A stretch of 33,011 nt of DNA from Limnobacter sp. CACIAM 66H1 (GTDB lineage Bacteria > Pseudomonadota > Gammaproteobacteria > Burkholderiales > Burkholderiaceae_B), in the NCBI RefSeq assembly GCF_001601825.1, contig NZ_LUJK01000039.1, positions 1 to 33,011 on the forward strand, in the 5' to 3' direction. Of this stretch, positions 1 to 7,528 are shown piece after piece (position 1 is the first letter of the stretch; the number at the start of each line of letters is the position of its first letter). Under the pieces are notes generated by a model. It had not been told where the DNA came from. It was given only the letters and a program-made list of their open reading frames with translations, and did no database searches. The translations under genes and the position numbers were made by a program.

Positions 1-777
1 CCAGCAAGGCACGCGGCATTGAACCTGTGCATGGTCGAACATGAACAAGTGCTGACCGACCACTGGGCGATGGCAGATTGCGAGCCCGACTCTAGTGTGG
101 TTCAGGCCGATACCTTAGGGTTACTGTCGTATGGCGCCAATTACGCAAAAATGCCGCGCGTCGAGCACGGTCGCCTGTGCGGCGAAGCCATTTGTGCAAC
201 CCAACTATTGGTGCAAACCCCTTTGGTTCTCAACTCGGAAGGACTCACATTTCTGGGGCCCCATCAAACAGTGAGCGAAAGCAATGGCCTGTTTCTGATT
301 CGAGTGGGGGACGAAAAAGCAGCCTTGGCACTGCAATGTCCGGCGGAACAGCCTCGCCCGGTGGGCATGCGGCTGCAAGTGGTACATGACAAAGGCGAAA
401 GCTGGATACCCGTAATGGAAATTCATGCCGATGGAACCTTGGGACTCGCTGCGCCGGTGCTCAAGGGACAAAAAGTACGACTGGCCCATCGCACACCCAA
501 AGCGATTGATCAGGAAATCAGGGAATGGATGCCGACCGTAAGCGCGCATTTCAAAGCCAAAGCACCCGAGGTGGGAATCCTCTTCGCTGGCTTTGAACGC
601 AGCCAGATGTGCCATGCCGATGACAATGACATTGCCACCGTGTTAGCCAGTTTTCCTGGCACAGAATGGATTGGCGTGTTTGGTCAAGCCGCTTGGCTGA
701 ACCGCGGGGACACAGTGGTAACACCCCCCAGAAACAATCGACTCAGTCTGTGCCTGTTCAATTACCCACAGACGTAA
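1..777 (+). CDS. FIST C-terminal domain-like protein, 5' partial
   Basis: The reading frame is open from base 1, so the true start lies outside the window; a TTG at 19 is available but is not convincing as a start. About 258 codons are present, whereas FIST proteins usually have close to 400 residues, so the N-terminal FIST domain is probably missing. The last 70 residues resemble the FIST C-terminal domain: an AGFERSQMCH segment, then a stretch of the type FPGTEWIGVFGQA, then a final hydrophobic strand (RLSLCLFNY). FIST domains are thought to be sensory, binding small ligands, and are often linked to signal transduction. No membrane segment is visible in this part. The DUF1841 gene follows after 19 bp and may be cotranscribed. 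The family assignment is by pattern recognition only and the function is not established. Confidence 0.6.
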   Translation, partial: PARHAALNLCMVEHEQVLTDHWAMADCEPDSSVVQADTLGLLSYGANYAKMPRVEHGRLCGEAICATQLLVQTPLVLNSEGLTFLGPHQTVSESNGLFLIRVGDEKAALALQCPAEQPRPVGMRLQVVHDKGESWIPVMEIHADGTLGLAAPVLKGQKVRLAHRTPKAIDQEIREWMPTVSAHFKAKAPEVGILFAGFERSQMCHADDNDIATVLASFPGTEWIGVFGQAAWLNRGDTVVTPPRNNRLSLCLFNYPQT

Positions 778-796
778 TTCACGAGGTGACCATCTC

Positions 797-1231
797 ATGT
801 TTAATCCAACGCGTGACCAAGCGCGACTGTTTTTCTTGAACAGCTGGAAAAAGTATCACAAGGAAGAGCCGCTGACAGAGGCAGAAAGTCTTGCCCTGCA
901 ATGGATGACCAAGCATCCGGAGTACTTTGATATTTTTGATGCTGAACCAGAATCAATTCTCGCGGCTGATTTTTCGGTGGAAGCAGGTCAGAGCAATCCT
1001 TTTCTGCACTTGTCGATGCACTTGGCCGTGGCAGAGCAAGTCAGCATTGACCAACCACCCGGCATTCGCGCTGCATTCGCCAAACTGTGCGAAAAAATGG
1101 GCGATGATCACAAGGCGGCGCATCAGGTATTTGAATGTTTGGCCGAGCAAATCTACCAGCAACAGAAAAACGGGGTTGCCTTCAGCAGCGAAAATTACAT
1201 TCAATGCATTCTGGAACACAGCGGGGTTTGA
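797..1231 (+). CDS. DUF1841 family protein
   Basis: A 144-residue soluble protein whose N-terminus (MFNPTRDQARLFF, then a KYHKEEPLT..E segment and a WMTKHPEYF motif) matches the DUF1841 family, which is common in beta- and gammaproteobacteria. The full family length appears to be present. The middle is helical, with histidines (HLSMHLAVAEQ) typical of the family. No enzyme activity is known for the family and I assign none. The ATG at 797 is preceded by an ACGAGGTGA purine-rich stretch that can serve as ribosome-binding site. It lies 19 bp after the FIST-like gene and ends 22 bp before a strong intrinsic terminator shared with the converging cytochrome genes. Confidence 0.85.
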   Translation: MFNPTRDQARLFFLNSWKKYHKEEPLTEAESLALQWMTKHPEYFDIFDAEPESILAADFSVEAGQSNPFLHLSMHLAVAEQVSIDQPPGIRAAFAKLCEKMGDDHKAAHQVFECLAEQIYQQQKNGVAFSSENYIQCILEHSGV

Positions 1232-1250
1232 TTCTCCCTTATCACCGTTA

Positions 1251-1293
1251 AAAAAAACCCGCTTCAGCCACACGGCTCCAAGCGGGTTTTTAT
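1251..1293. terminator. Bidirectional intrinsic terminator
   Basis: An 11-bp stem pairs AAAACCCGCTT (1254-1264) with AAGCGGGTTTT (1280-1290), and an inner AGCC/GGCT stem closes the loop. It is followed by T residues on both strands, with a run of eight T on the minus strand. It lies between the stop codons of the converging DUF1841 (+) and cytochrome (-) genes, so it can end both transcripts. Confidence 0.9.
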
Positions 1294-1324
1294 CAAGCTC
1301 GGCCCAATCGGGCCAATGCGCAGC

Positions 1325-1657
1325 TTACTTTTTCAAGTACAAATCGCCTTCAAGGGATGCAAAAAACGCAGACAAATCCTTGATGTCTTGCTGGCTCAGG
1401 CCGGCGGCCATACCGGCCATAATGGCGTTATTGCGGCCACCCTTCTGGTACTGCTTCAGGGTATTGGCAATGTAGTCCGCATGTTGACCAGCCAGCTTGG
1501 GATAAGAAGGATCCATGGTTTTGTTCCAGTTGCCCTCAACAGCGTGACAAGCGGCACATTGTGCTTCAGCCTTGGCTTTACCTGCTGCAATGTCTGCGGC
1601 CTGAACGGAGAAAGAAGCGGCTAACAAGGCTGCTGCGATCGCGAATTTAGTTTTCAT
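1325..1657 (-). CDS. Small periplasmic c-type cytochrome (c553/c4-like)
   Basis: A 110-residue class I cytochrome c. The Sec signal peptide (MKTKFAIAAALLAASFSVQA, cut after AQA-like residues near position 20) sends it to the periplasm. One haem site CAACH sits near residues 33-37, and a distal Met ligand is likely within the IMAGMAAGLS segment. The chain ends in a helix (DIKDLSAFFASL) typical of these cytochromes. The start at 1657 is chosen because AAGGA lies 8 nt upstream and the signal peptide begins there; a further upstream in-frame start would overlap the preceding gene and spoil the signal. It follows another monohaem cytochrome by 22 bp. The likely role is electron carriage to a terminal oxidase or reductase; the partner is not visible here. 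Confidence 0.9.
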   Translation of the reverse strand: MKTKFAIAAALLAASFSVQAADIAAGKAKAEAQCAACHAVEGNWNKTMDPSYPKLAGQHADYIANTLKQYQKGGRNNAIMAGMAAGLSQQDIKDLSAFFASLEGDLYLKK

Positions 1658-1679
1658 GTTGAATGGTCCTTGTTGCAAA

Positions 1680-2021
1680 TCACTTGGCCTGCGCATAGTA
1701 TGCGGCCAGGTCAGCGATGTCTTGTTCGGTCAGCGTTTCGGCAATGCCACGCATAGTCGGGTGTTTGCGATCGCCTTTTTTATAGGCATTCAATGCAGCC
1801 TCGATATACTTGGCATTTTGGCCGGCAATGTAAGGCACGTTGTAAACCTCGGGGAAGCTGGCCTTGTAACCGGGAATACCATGGCAACCAATGCACATGG
1901 ACTTCTTCGATGCCGCTGCCTCGGCGTTGCCTTCAACAGCCATCGCGGGGGCGGCAAAAGCCACCGCAGCCAACAGGCCGGTAGCGCTCATCGCGCGAAC
2001 AGTCAAACCGATACGTTTCAT
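1680..2021 (-). CDS. Small periplasmic c-type cytochrome (c553/c4-like)
   Basis: A 113-residue class I cytochrome c, the first gene of a two-cytochrome operon. A signal peptide (basic start MKRIGLTVR, hydrophobic core, cut after AMA near residue 28) is followed by the haem site CIGCH (about residues 43-47). The distal Met is likely in the PTMRGIAETL segment, and a C-terminal helix (DIADLAAYYAQ) closes the fold. It is clearly related to the downstream cytochrome (same spacing from CxxCH to the YI..L..Y..G segment), suggesting an old duplication. Two such domains fused would make a dihaem cytochrome c4; here they are separate polypeptides. The likely role is periplasmic electron transfer. Confidence 0.9.
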   Translation of the reverse strand: MKRIGLTVRAMSATGLLAAVAFAAPAMAVEGNAEAAASKKSMCIGCHGIPGYKASFPEVYNVPYIAGQNAKYIEAALNAYKKGDRKHPTMRGIAETLTEQDIADLAAYYAQAK

Positions 2022-2102
2022 CTCGCTCTCTCGTCAACAAATGTAATTGGAGGTCAGCCGCGCCATTTTGTGTAGGGGGTGGCGCTGGGCAAAAACCTTG
2101 CT

Positions 2103-2131
2103 ATTTTACGGTCGATCTGTCGCTTAGTCTA
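2103..2131 (-). promoter_or_regulatory. Predicted sigma-70 promoter for the cytochrome pair
   Basis: Read on the minus strand: TAGACT (-35, bases 2126-2131), a 17-nt spacer, and TAAAAT (-10, bases 2103-2108). The start point would fall near 2096, giving a leader of about 75 nt before the first cytochrome. Inferred from consensus only. Confidence 0.5.
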
Positions 2132-2231
2132 TGTGCGGCTTGCCGAAAGCGCCAAATTGGATGAAAAATTCAGCAATTTCGCCCCTAAAAGCACTTACAC
2201 TGACGATATTGAATTACAAGGAATTACAAAA

Positions 2232-3074
2232 ATGCGTTTTGAAGGTAGCAAAACCTACGTCGCCACCGACGATCTTAAACTCGCCGTCAACGCGGCAATT
2301 ACGCTGCAACGACCTTTGCTGATCAAGGGTGAACCTGGCACTGGAAAAACCCTGCTGGCCGAAGAAGTAGCGGCATCACTGGGCCTTGAACTCATGCAAT
2401 GGCACATTAAATCAACCACCAAGGCCCAACAAGGCCTGTACGAGTATGATGCGGTGAGCCGACTGCGCGACTCGCAACTGGGTGATGAACGCGTGAAAGA
2501 CATCGCGAACTACATTGTGAAAGGCGTCTTGTGGCAAGCGTTTGAGAGCGACAAGCCTGTTGTTTTGCTGATCGATGAAATTGACAAGGCCGATATTGAA
2601 TTCCCGAACGACTTGTTGCGTGAAATCGATCGTATGGAATTCTTCTGCTATGAAACCAAGCAGCTGATTAAAGCGAAACACCGCCCCATTGTGATCATTA
2701 CCTCCAACAACGAGAAAGAGCTGCCTGATGCCTTCCTGCGTCGTTGTTTCTTCCATTACATTCAGTTTCCTGACAAGGCCACCATGGAAAGCATTGTGGC
2801 CGTGCACTTCAAAAACTTGAAGAAAGAGTTGCTGGATGCTGCGATGGCCAGTTTTTTTGGCATTCGCGCCCTGCCGGGATTGAAGAAGAAACCCACTACA
2901 TCCGAGCTCATCGATTGGCTTCGCCTCTTGCTGGCTGAGGACATTCCGGCCAGTGCCCTGCAGGCCAAGGACGGCAAAGACGCGATTCCACCCATGCACG
3001 GCGCTTTGTTGAAAAACGAACAAGACATTGAATTGTTCAACCGTTTGGTGTTCATGGCCCGCCAGGGTCGCTAA
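2232..3074 (+). CDS. MoxR-family AAA+ ATPase
   Basis: A 280-residue AAA+ ATPase of the MoxR group. The Walker A motif GEPGTGKT is at residues 33-40, Walker B (VLLIDEIDKAD) near 111-121, a sensor 1 segment IITSNNEKELPDAF near 155-170, and an RR arginine pair (FLRRCFFHYIQFP) follows. MoxR ATPases act as chaperones that work with VWA-domain proteins, often to mature or insert cofactors in enzymes. The start at 2232 is chosen because AAGGA lies 9 nt before this ATG and the conserved family N-terminus (MRFEGSKTYVATDDL) begins here; an in-frame extension to 2079 has no family similarity. A VWA/CoxE-like gene follows after 14 bp, the classic pairing, so the two products probably act together. Confidence 0.92.
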   Translation: MRFEGSKTYVATDDLKLAVNAAITLQRPLLIKGEPGTGKTLLAEEVAASLGLELMQWHIKSTTKAQQGLYEYDAVSRLRDSQLGDERVKDIANYIVKGVLWQAFESDKPVVLLIDEIDKADIEFPNDLLREIDRMEFFCYETKQLIKAKHRPIVIITSNNEKELPDAFLRRCFFHYIQFPDKATMESIVAVHFKNLKKELLDAAMASFFGIRALPGLKKKPTTSELIDWLRLLLAEDIPASALQAKDGKDAIPPMHGALLKNEQDIELFNRLVFMARQGR

Positions 3075-3088
3075 CAAAGGCTTTCGCT

Positions 3089-4264
3089 GTGCTACTGGAT
3101 TTTTTCTTTCAACTTCGCGACGCCAAGATTCCGGTCACCGTCCGGGAATACCTCACCCTGCTGGAAGGGATGAAGGCTCAGTTCATGACTCCAAGCCTGG
3201 ACAATTTTTACCATTTGTCCAGGCTTACCCTGGTCAAAGACGAAAGATTCTTCGACCGGTTCGATCAGGTATTCGGCAGCTACTTCAAAGGGCTTGAAAA
3301 GAACATGGATCTTTTCGCCCAGCTGCCAAAAGATTGGCTGGAAAAACGATTCAACCGTGAATTCACGCCCGAGGAAATGGCTGCGATTGAGGCCATGGGC
3401 GGGTTGGACAAATTGATGGAGCGTCTCAAGGAGCTACTCAAGGAGCAGAAAGAGCGGCACGAAGGTGGCAGCAAATGGATTGGCTCGGGTGGCACCTCGC
3501 CTTTCGGCAACAATGGATACAACCCGGAAGGCGTGCGCATTGGGCAAGATGAAAGCAGAAACCGCCGTGCAGTGAAGGTGTGGGACCAGCGTCTTTATCA
3601 GGATTACGACGACGAGCTGGAAATTGGTACACGCAATATCAAAATCGCCTTGCGTCGACTACGCCGTTTCGCGCGGGAAGGCGCAGAAGACGAACTCGAT
3701 CTGGACAACACGATTGAATCCACGGCACGCAATGCAGGATGGCTTGATTTGAAAATGCGTCCGGAGCGTCACAATTCAGTGAAGGTATTGATGCTGCTGG
3801 ATGTGGGTGGTTCCATGGACGACCACATTCGCCGCACTGAAGAACTGTTCAGCGCTGCAAAAAGTGAATTCAAACACTTGGAGTTCTATTATTTTCACAA
3901 TTGCGTCTATGACTTTTTGTGGAAAAAAAACCATCGTCGACACAGCGAAAGGTTTCAAACCACTGACATATTGCGTACCTACAACAGCGATTACCGCCTG
4001 ATCTTTGTGGGTGATGCCACTATGAGCCCCTATGAAATTCTGCAACCTGGCGGCTCGGTTGAATACAACAACAAGGAAGCCGGTGCGGTGTGGCTGCGGC
4101 GTTTTCTGGATCGTTTCCCGAAAGCTGTTTGGCTGAATCCGGAACCTGAAGGGCTATGGCAATATCGTCAAAGCGTTGAAATCATTCAAAATATTATGGA
4201 ACACCGAATGCATCCGCTGACAGTAGCCGGGCTGGAAACAGCCATGCGATATCTTAGTAAGTAA
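3089..4264 (+). CDS. VWA-domain protein, CoxE-like, partner of the MoxR ATPase
   Basis: A 391-residue protein with a GTG start at 3089 (AAAGG 8 nt upstream). The N-terminal half is helical and charged, with a Gly-rich linker (GGSKWIGSGGTSPFGNNGYN) near 126-145. The C-terminal half is a von Willebrand A domain whose metal-site motif appears as DVGGS at residues 238-242, followed by an aspartate segment (FVGDATMSPYEI) and a conserved RFLDRFPKAVWLNP stretch. The DxGxS form is usual in this CoxE-like group. Such proteins pair with MoxR ATPases; in carbon monoxide dehydrogenase loci CoxD/CoxE mature the enzyme, but no cox structural genes are present here, so the client is unknown. No signal peptide or membrane segment is seen, so it is likely cytoplasmic. 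Confidence 0.88.
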   Translation: MLLDFFFQLRDAKIPVTVREYLTLLEGMKAQFMTPSLDNFYHLSRLTLVKDERFFDRFDQVFGSYFKGLEKNMDLFAQLPKDWLEKRFNREFTPEEMAAIEAMGGLDKLMERLKELLKEQKERHEGGSKWIGSGGTSPFGNNGYNPEGVRIGQDESRNRRAVKVWDQRLYQDYDDELEIGTRNIKIALRRLRRFAREGAEDELDLDNTIESTARNAGWLDLKMRPERHNSVKVLMLLDVGGSMDDHIRRTEELFSAAKSEFKHLEFYYFHNCVYDFLWKKNHRRHSERFQTTDILRTYNSDYRLIFVGDATMSPYEILQPGGSVEYNNKEAGAVWLRRFLDRFPKAVWLNPEPEGLWQYRQSVEIIQNIMEHRMHPLTVAGLETAMRYLSK

Positions 4265-4333
4265 TCCTTGTATTCCTTTTTCTGGCCCTCCCCGTTATTA
4301 GCAACACAAACACATTTCGTGTGGAGAAAGAAA

Positions 4334-4924
4334 ATGGAAACCAAACGTACTCATCCCCTGATTATTACTGCCGCTGTTGCCGTGATTCTGGCCAGCGGTA
4401 TTGCGATTGCCTCCATGACCGGCCTTCTACCAAGCAGCAATGCCAACATGAGCGACCAGGAAATCGCCCAAATGGAAGAAGAAGCACGTCTGGAAGAAGA
4501 AGCAAAAGCCAAGGAAGAAGCGGCAGCCAAGAAAGCCGCTTCAAAGCCTGCTGCGTCCAAGCCCGCGCCTGTGCAAACAGCCTCAACATGCAGCACCTGC
4601 GGCCGCGTGGTTGAAATTCGCCAACGCACTGTTCAAGGTGAAGGCACCGGTATCGGCGCTGTAGCTGGTGGTGTGGTGGGTGGTTTGCTGGGCAACCAGA
4701 TTGGCGGCGGTAGCGGCAAGAAAGTGGCCACTGCAGCGGGTGTCGTGGGTGGCGCAGTACTTGGCAACAAAATTGAGAAAGATCGCAACTCGACCACGCA
4801 ATATGATGTGGTGGTTCAGTACGACGCTGGCGGTTCAGACGTATTCAGCTTCAGCAGCCCACCCAGCTGGCAGTCTGGCGACCGTGTGAAGGTTGTGAAC
4901 GGTCAGATCACCTCTAGCCTGTAA
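4334..4924 (+). CDS. Glycine-zipper 2TM-domain envelope protein
   Basis: A 196-residue protein with one N-terminal membrane anchor (about residues 9-30, after the basic METKRTH), an acidic/Ala-rich coiled region (about 45-80, EEEARLEEEAKAKEEAAAKK), a CSTCG pair of cysteines, then a glycine zipper (VAGGVVGGLLGNQIGGGSG and a second GVVGGAVLGN copy) and a C-terminal beta segment (YDVVVQYDAGG...GDRVKVVNGQI). This matches the 17-kDa surface antigen/SlyB-like glycine-zipper 2TM family. The start at 4334 is chosen by GGAG 7 nt upstream and the sensible signal/anchor; an in-frame start at 4268 lacks both. It follows the VWA gene by 69 bp and is closed by its own terminator. The role is probably structural in the envelope; details unknown. 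Confidence 0.85.
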   Translation: METKRTHPLIITAAVAVILASGIAIASMTGLLPSSNANMSDQEIAQMEEEARLEEEAKAKEEAAAKKAASKPAASKPAPVQTASTCSTCGRVVEIRQRTVQGEGTGIGAVAGGVVGGLLGNQIGGGSGKKVATAAGVVGGAVLGNKIEKDRNSTTQYDVVVQYDAGGSDVFSFSSPPSWQSGDRVKVVNGQITSSL

Positions 4925-4953
4925 ACCCGCTCATCTGTTTACAGGATTTGTTT

Positions 4954-4980
4954 GGTCACCCAGCAATGGGTGGCCTTTTT
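4954..4980 (+). terminator. Intrinsic terminator after the glycine-zipper gene
   Basis: GGTCACCC (4954-4961) pairs with GGGTGGCC (4968-4975) around a 6-nt loop, followed directly by TTTTT. It is 29 bp after the stop codon, so it probably ends the MoxR/VWA/glycine-zipper transcript. Confidence 0.85.
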
Positions 4981-5058
4981 CATTTGGGTGACGGAGTGTG
5001 GAACCAGTTGAGATAGCGGGGCACTCAATTCAAATTTCCATTTAAACGGAACCTCCGC

Positions 5059-5520
5059 ATGACCGCACTGAATGACCCCGATTTGATCAAGGCACTGGCC
5101 GCCTGGGTGGGACAACTGAAAAGCCCCTATCATGAGGACAAAGATGTGAAAAAGTTTCCTGTGAAGCTAATGTCAAGTTCCCCAAATGCATGGCTCGAGA
5201 TCAAGCAAATTGACCAAGGCATGATGGAGATAACCTGTATTCACCGGGTGATGGAGCAGGATGAATATAGCGATCTTGAGGGAATTCGCAAGGAATGCAG
5301 CCAGTTCAATGCATTAATGGAACGTGTTCGACTTCCAGCCTACATGTGGGAGGATCGCGGCAAGGCTGAATTTCAACTACGCTGGCAAGAAACCCTGGTT
5401 ACTCAAGCTGATTTAAAGTACGTACAGCGATTTTTTGAGCAATCTCTTTACTTGGCCAACGCCCTGCAAAGCCGACTGGGCTGGGCACTGAACAGTCAGC
5501 CCCAGCCACTTAGCCATTAA
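5059..5520 (+). CDS. Hypothetical protein, 153 aa, unrecognised
   Basis: I do not recognise this family. The ATG at 5059 has a weak GGAACCTCC purine segment upstream. The protein is soluble, with no signal peptide or membrane segment. It starts with a helix (DPDLIKALAAWVGQL), has a mixed central part (WLEIKQIDQGMMEITCIHRVM) that looks like paired beta strands, and ends with helices (DLKYVQRFFEQSLYLANALQSRLGW). The fold pattern helix-strands-helices with acidic residues recalls small chaperone-like or YbjN-like proteins, but that is only an impression. It lies after a terminator, so it should have its own promoter, and its stop is 12 bp from the converging htpG stop with no clear terminator between them. 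Confidence 0.65.
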   Translation: MTALNDPDLIKALAAWVGQLKSPYHEDKDVKKFPVKLMSSSPNAWLEIKQIDQGMMEITCIHRVMEQDEYSDLEGIRKECSQFNALMERVRLPAYMWEDRGKAEFQLRWQETLVTQADLKYVQRFFEQSLYLANALQSRLGWALNSQPQPLSH

Positions 5521-5532
5521 AACTTGTCAGCC

Positions 5533-7431
5533 CTAGGCTTTTACGGTCAGTAACAACATGTTCAAGCGGCGAACAAACCCAGCAGGGTCTTCAAGCTGGC
5601 CGCCCTCAGCCAATACGGCCTGATCAAACAGCACGTTCACCCATTCATCGAAATGATCTTTCTCGATCTTCAAACGTTGAATAAAGGGATGCTCAGGGTT
5701 TAGCTCAAGAATTGGCTTGGTGTCGGGTGCATTCTGGCCAGCCTGCTTCAACATGCGCTTCAAATGCTCGCTCATGCCCATTTCATCAGCAACGATACAT
5801 GCCGGGCTGTCGGTCAAGCGCAAGGTGACACGCGCCTCTTTGATGCGGTCTTTCAGCAGGTCTTCGACTTTCTTCAACACATCCTTGAACTCGTCTTCAA
5901 CCTTCTTCTTGGTTTCCTTGTCTTTTTCATCCTCAAGGGCACCCAAATCAAGGCCACCTTTGGCACAGCTTTGCAGTTCCTTGCCGTCGAATTCCTGCAG
6001 GTAAGACAACATCCACTCGTCTACTCGGTCGCTGAGCAGCAGCACTTCCACACCCTTCTTCTTGAACACTTCCAGGTGCGGGCTGTATTTGGCAGCTGCA
6101 TAGGTGTCGGCTGTGACGTAATAAATCTTGTCCTGGCCCTCTTTCATGCGGGCCACATAATCAGCCAGCGAAACGGTTTGAGCTTCGCTTTCACTTTGCG
6201 TGGTTGCAAACCGCAGCAGCTTGGCAATGCGTTCTTTGTTGGCTGGGTCGTCGCCCATGCCCTCTTTTAGCACTTGGCCAAATTCTTTCCAGAAGCTGGC
6301 GTATTTCTCGGTTTCGTTTGCAGCCATGTCTTCCAGCAAGCCCAGTACCTTCTTCACTGAGCCTTCGCGAATAGCCTTTACGTCGCGGCTTTCCTGCAAA
6401 ATTTCGCGCGACACGTTCAAAGGCAGATCAGAGGAGTCGATGACGCCTTTCACAAAACGCATGTACGGAGGCATTAACTGCTCTGCATCGTCCATGATGA
6501 ATACGCGCTTTACATACAGCTTGATGCCCTTTTGCTGGTTGCGGTCCCACAGGTCGTAAGGGGCCTTGGCGGGAATGTACAGCAGCGAAGTGTATTCCGA
6601 GCGGCCACCTTCAACGCGGTTATGAGTGTAGGCCAAGGGGTCAGCAAAATCGAAGCTGATGGTTTTGTAAAACTCGTTGTACTGCTCAGCAGTGATGTCG
6701 CTTTTCGAACGGGCCCACAAAGCATTGGCCTTGTTCACGTTTTCCCACTCACCCGTGGCTTTCATCCCGCCCGCTTCTTCGTCCCATTCTTCTTTCAGCA
6801 TTTGGATGGGCAGGGAAATGTGATCGGAATATTTGGTCAGAATGCCCTTCAATTTCCAGCCAGAAAGCAATTCATCCTCATCTGCTTTCAAGTGCAGAAT
6901 GATTTGAGTGCCACGGTCTGCTTTCTCAATGGCTTCCACGCTGAATTCGCCATCACCTTTCGATTCCCATTCAACGCCCTCTGCGGCCGGCAAACCGGCT
7001 TTGCGCGAGCGCACCGTGACTTTGTCAGCCACAATGAACGCCGAATAAAAACCCACGCCAAACTGGCCTATCAAGGCAGCGTCTTTTTGTTGATCGCCAC
7101 TCAGTTTGCCAAAAAATTCTTTGGTACCACTTTTGGCGATCGTGCCCAGGTGTTCAATGGCATCTTCGCGGCTTAAGCCAATCCCATTGTCTTCAATCGT
7201 GATGGTGCGGGCTTCCTTGTCAAAGCTCACGCGAATTTTCAGCTCGGTGTCACTCTCGAACAGCCCAGCGTTGTTGATGGCTTCAAAGCGCAGTTTGTCG
7301 CAAGCGTCCGATGCGTTGGAAACCAGCTCGCGAAGAAAGATTTCCTTGTTGGAATACAGCGAATGAATCATCAAATGCAGAAGTTGTTTCACTTCTGTTT
7401 GAAAACCCATTGTTTCCTTCATTGCACCCAT
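5533..7431 (-). CDS. htpG: HtpG, bacterial Hsp90 chaperone
   Basis: The ATP-dependent Hsp90 chaperone of the cytoplasm, 632 residues, the usual length for HtpG. The N-terminal GHKL ATPase domain shows [11 protein letters not shown] (catalytic Glu just before, in [11 protein letters not shown]), [22 protein letters not shown] cut into motifs DNGIG and GTIAKSGT, and the lid segment [11 protein letters not shown]. Middle-domain segments ([12 protein letters not shown]) and a C-terminal dimerisation part (HPFIQRLK) are present. The start at 7431 ([10 protein letters not shown]) is preferred because GGGAG lies 8 nt upstream; an ATG at 7449 is in frame but has only a poorly spaced AAGAAG. A sigma-32-type promoter lies just upstream, so heat induction is expected. 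The upstream parC transcript is closed by a terminator. Confidence 0.98.
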   Translation of the reverse strand: MGAMKETMGFQTEVKQLLHLMIHSLYSNKEIFLRELVSNASDACDKLRFEAINNAGLFESDTELKIRVSFDKEARTITIEDNGIGLSREDAIEHLGTIAKSGTKEFFGKLSGDQQKDAALIGQFGVGFYSAFIVADKVTVRSRKAGLPAAEGVEWESKGDGEFSVEAIEKADRGTQIILHLKADEDELLSGWKLKGILTKYSDHISLPIQMLKEEWDEEAGGMKATGEWENVNKANALWARSKSDITAEQYNEFYKTISFDFADPLAYTHNRVEGGRSEYTSLLYIPAKAPYDLWDRNQQKGIKLYVKRVFIMDDAEQLMPPYMRFVKGVIDSSDLPLNVSREILQESRDVKAIREGSVKKVLGLLEDMAANETEKYASFWKEFGQVLKEGMGDDPANKERIAKLLRFATTQSESEAQTVSLADYVARMKEGQDKIYYVTADTYAAAKYSPHLEVFKKKGVEVLLLSDRVDEWMLSYLQEFDGKELQSCAKGGLDLGALEDEKDKETKKKVEDEFKDVLKKVEDLLKDRIKEARVTLRLTDSPACIVADEMGMSEHLKRMLKQAGQNAPDTKPILELNPEHPFIQRLKIEKDHFDEWVNVLFDQAVLAEGGQLEDPAGFVRRLNMLLLTVKA

Positions 7432-7471
7432 GTTGTTTTCTCCCTTCATCTTCTTGGTTTGGATGTTGGGG

Positions 7472-7499
7472 AAATGGGGGCGAATTCCTGAATTTCAAG
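7472..7499 (-). promoter_or_regulatory. Sigma-32 (RpoH) heat-shock promoter of htpG
   Basis: Read on the minus strand: CTTGAAA (bases 7493-7499), a 13-nt spacer, and CCCCATTT (bases 7472-7479). These match the known RpoH consensus CTTGAA / CCCCATnT with standard spacing. Transcription would start near 7465, leaving a leader of about 34 nt before the htpG start at 7431. It lies between the parC terminator and htpG. Confidence 0.88.
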
Positions 7500-7502
7500 A
7501 CG

Positions 7503-7528
7503 AAAAAAAGCCCCGGAGGGCTTTTTTT
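7503..7528 (-). terminator. Intrinsic terminator of parC
   Basis: Read on the minus strand, AAAAAAAGCCC pairs with GGGCTTTTTTT around a TCCG loop, giving a GC core plus a long T run. The A run overlaps the parC stop codon (7527-7529). The symmetry also allows termination on the plus strand. It insulates htpG from the rnr-rlmB-parC transcript. Confidence 0.88.
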
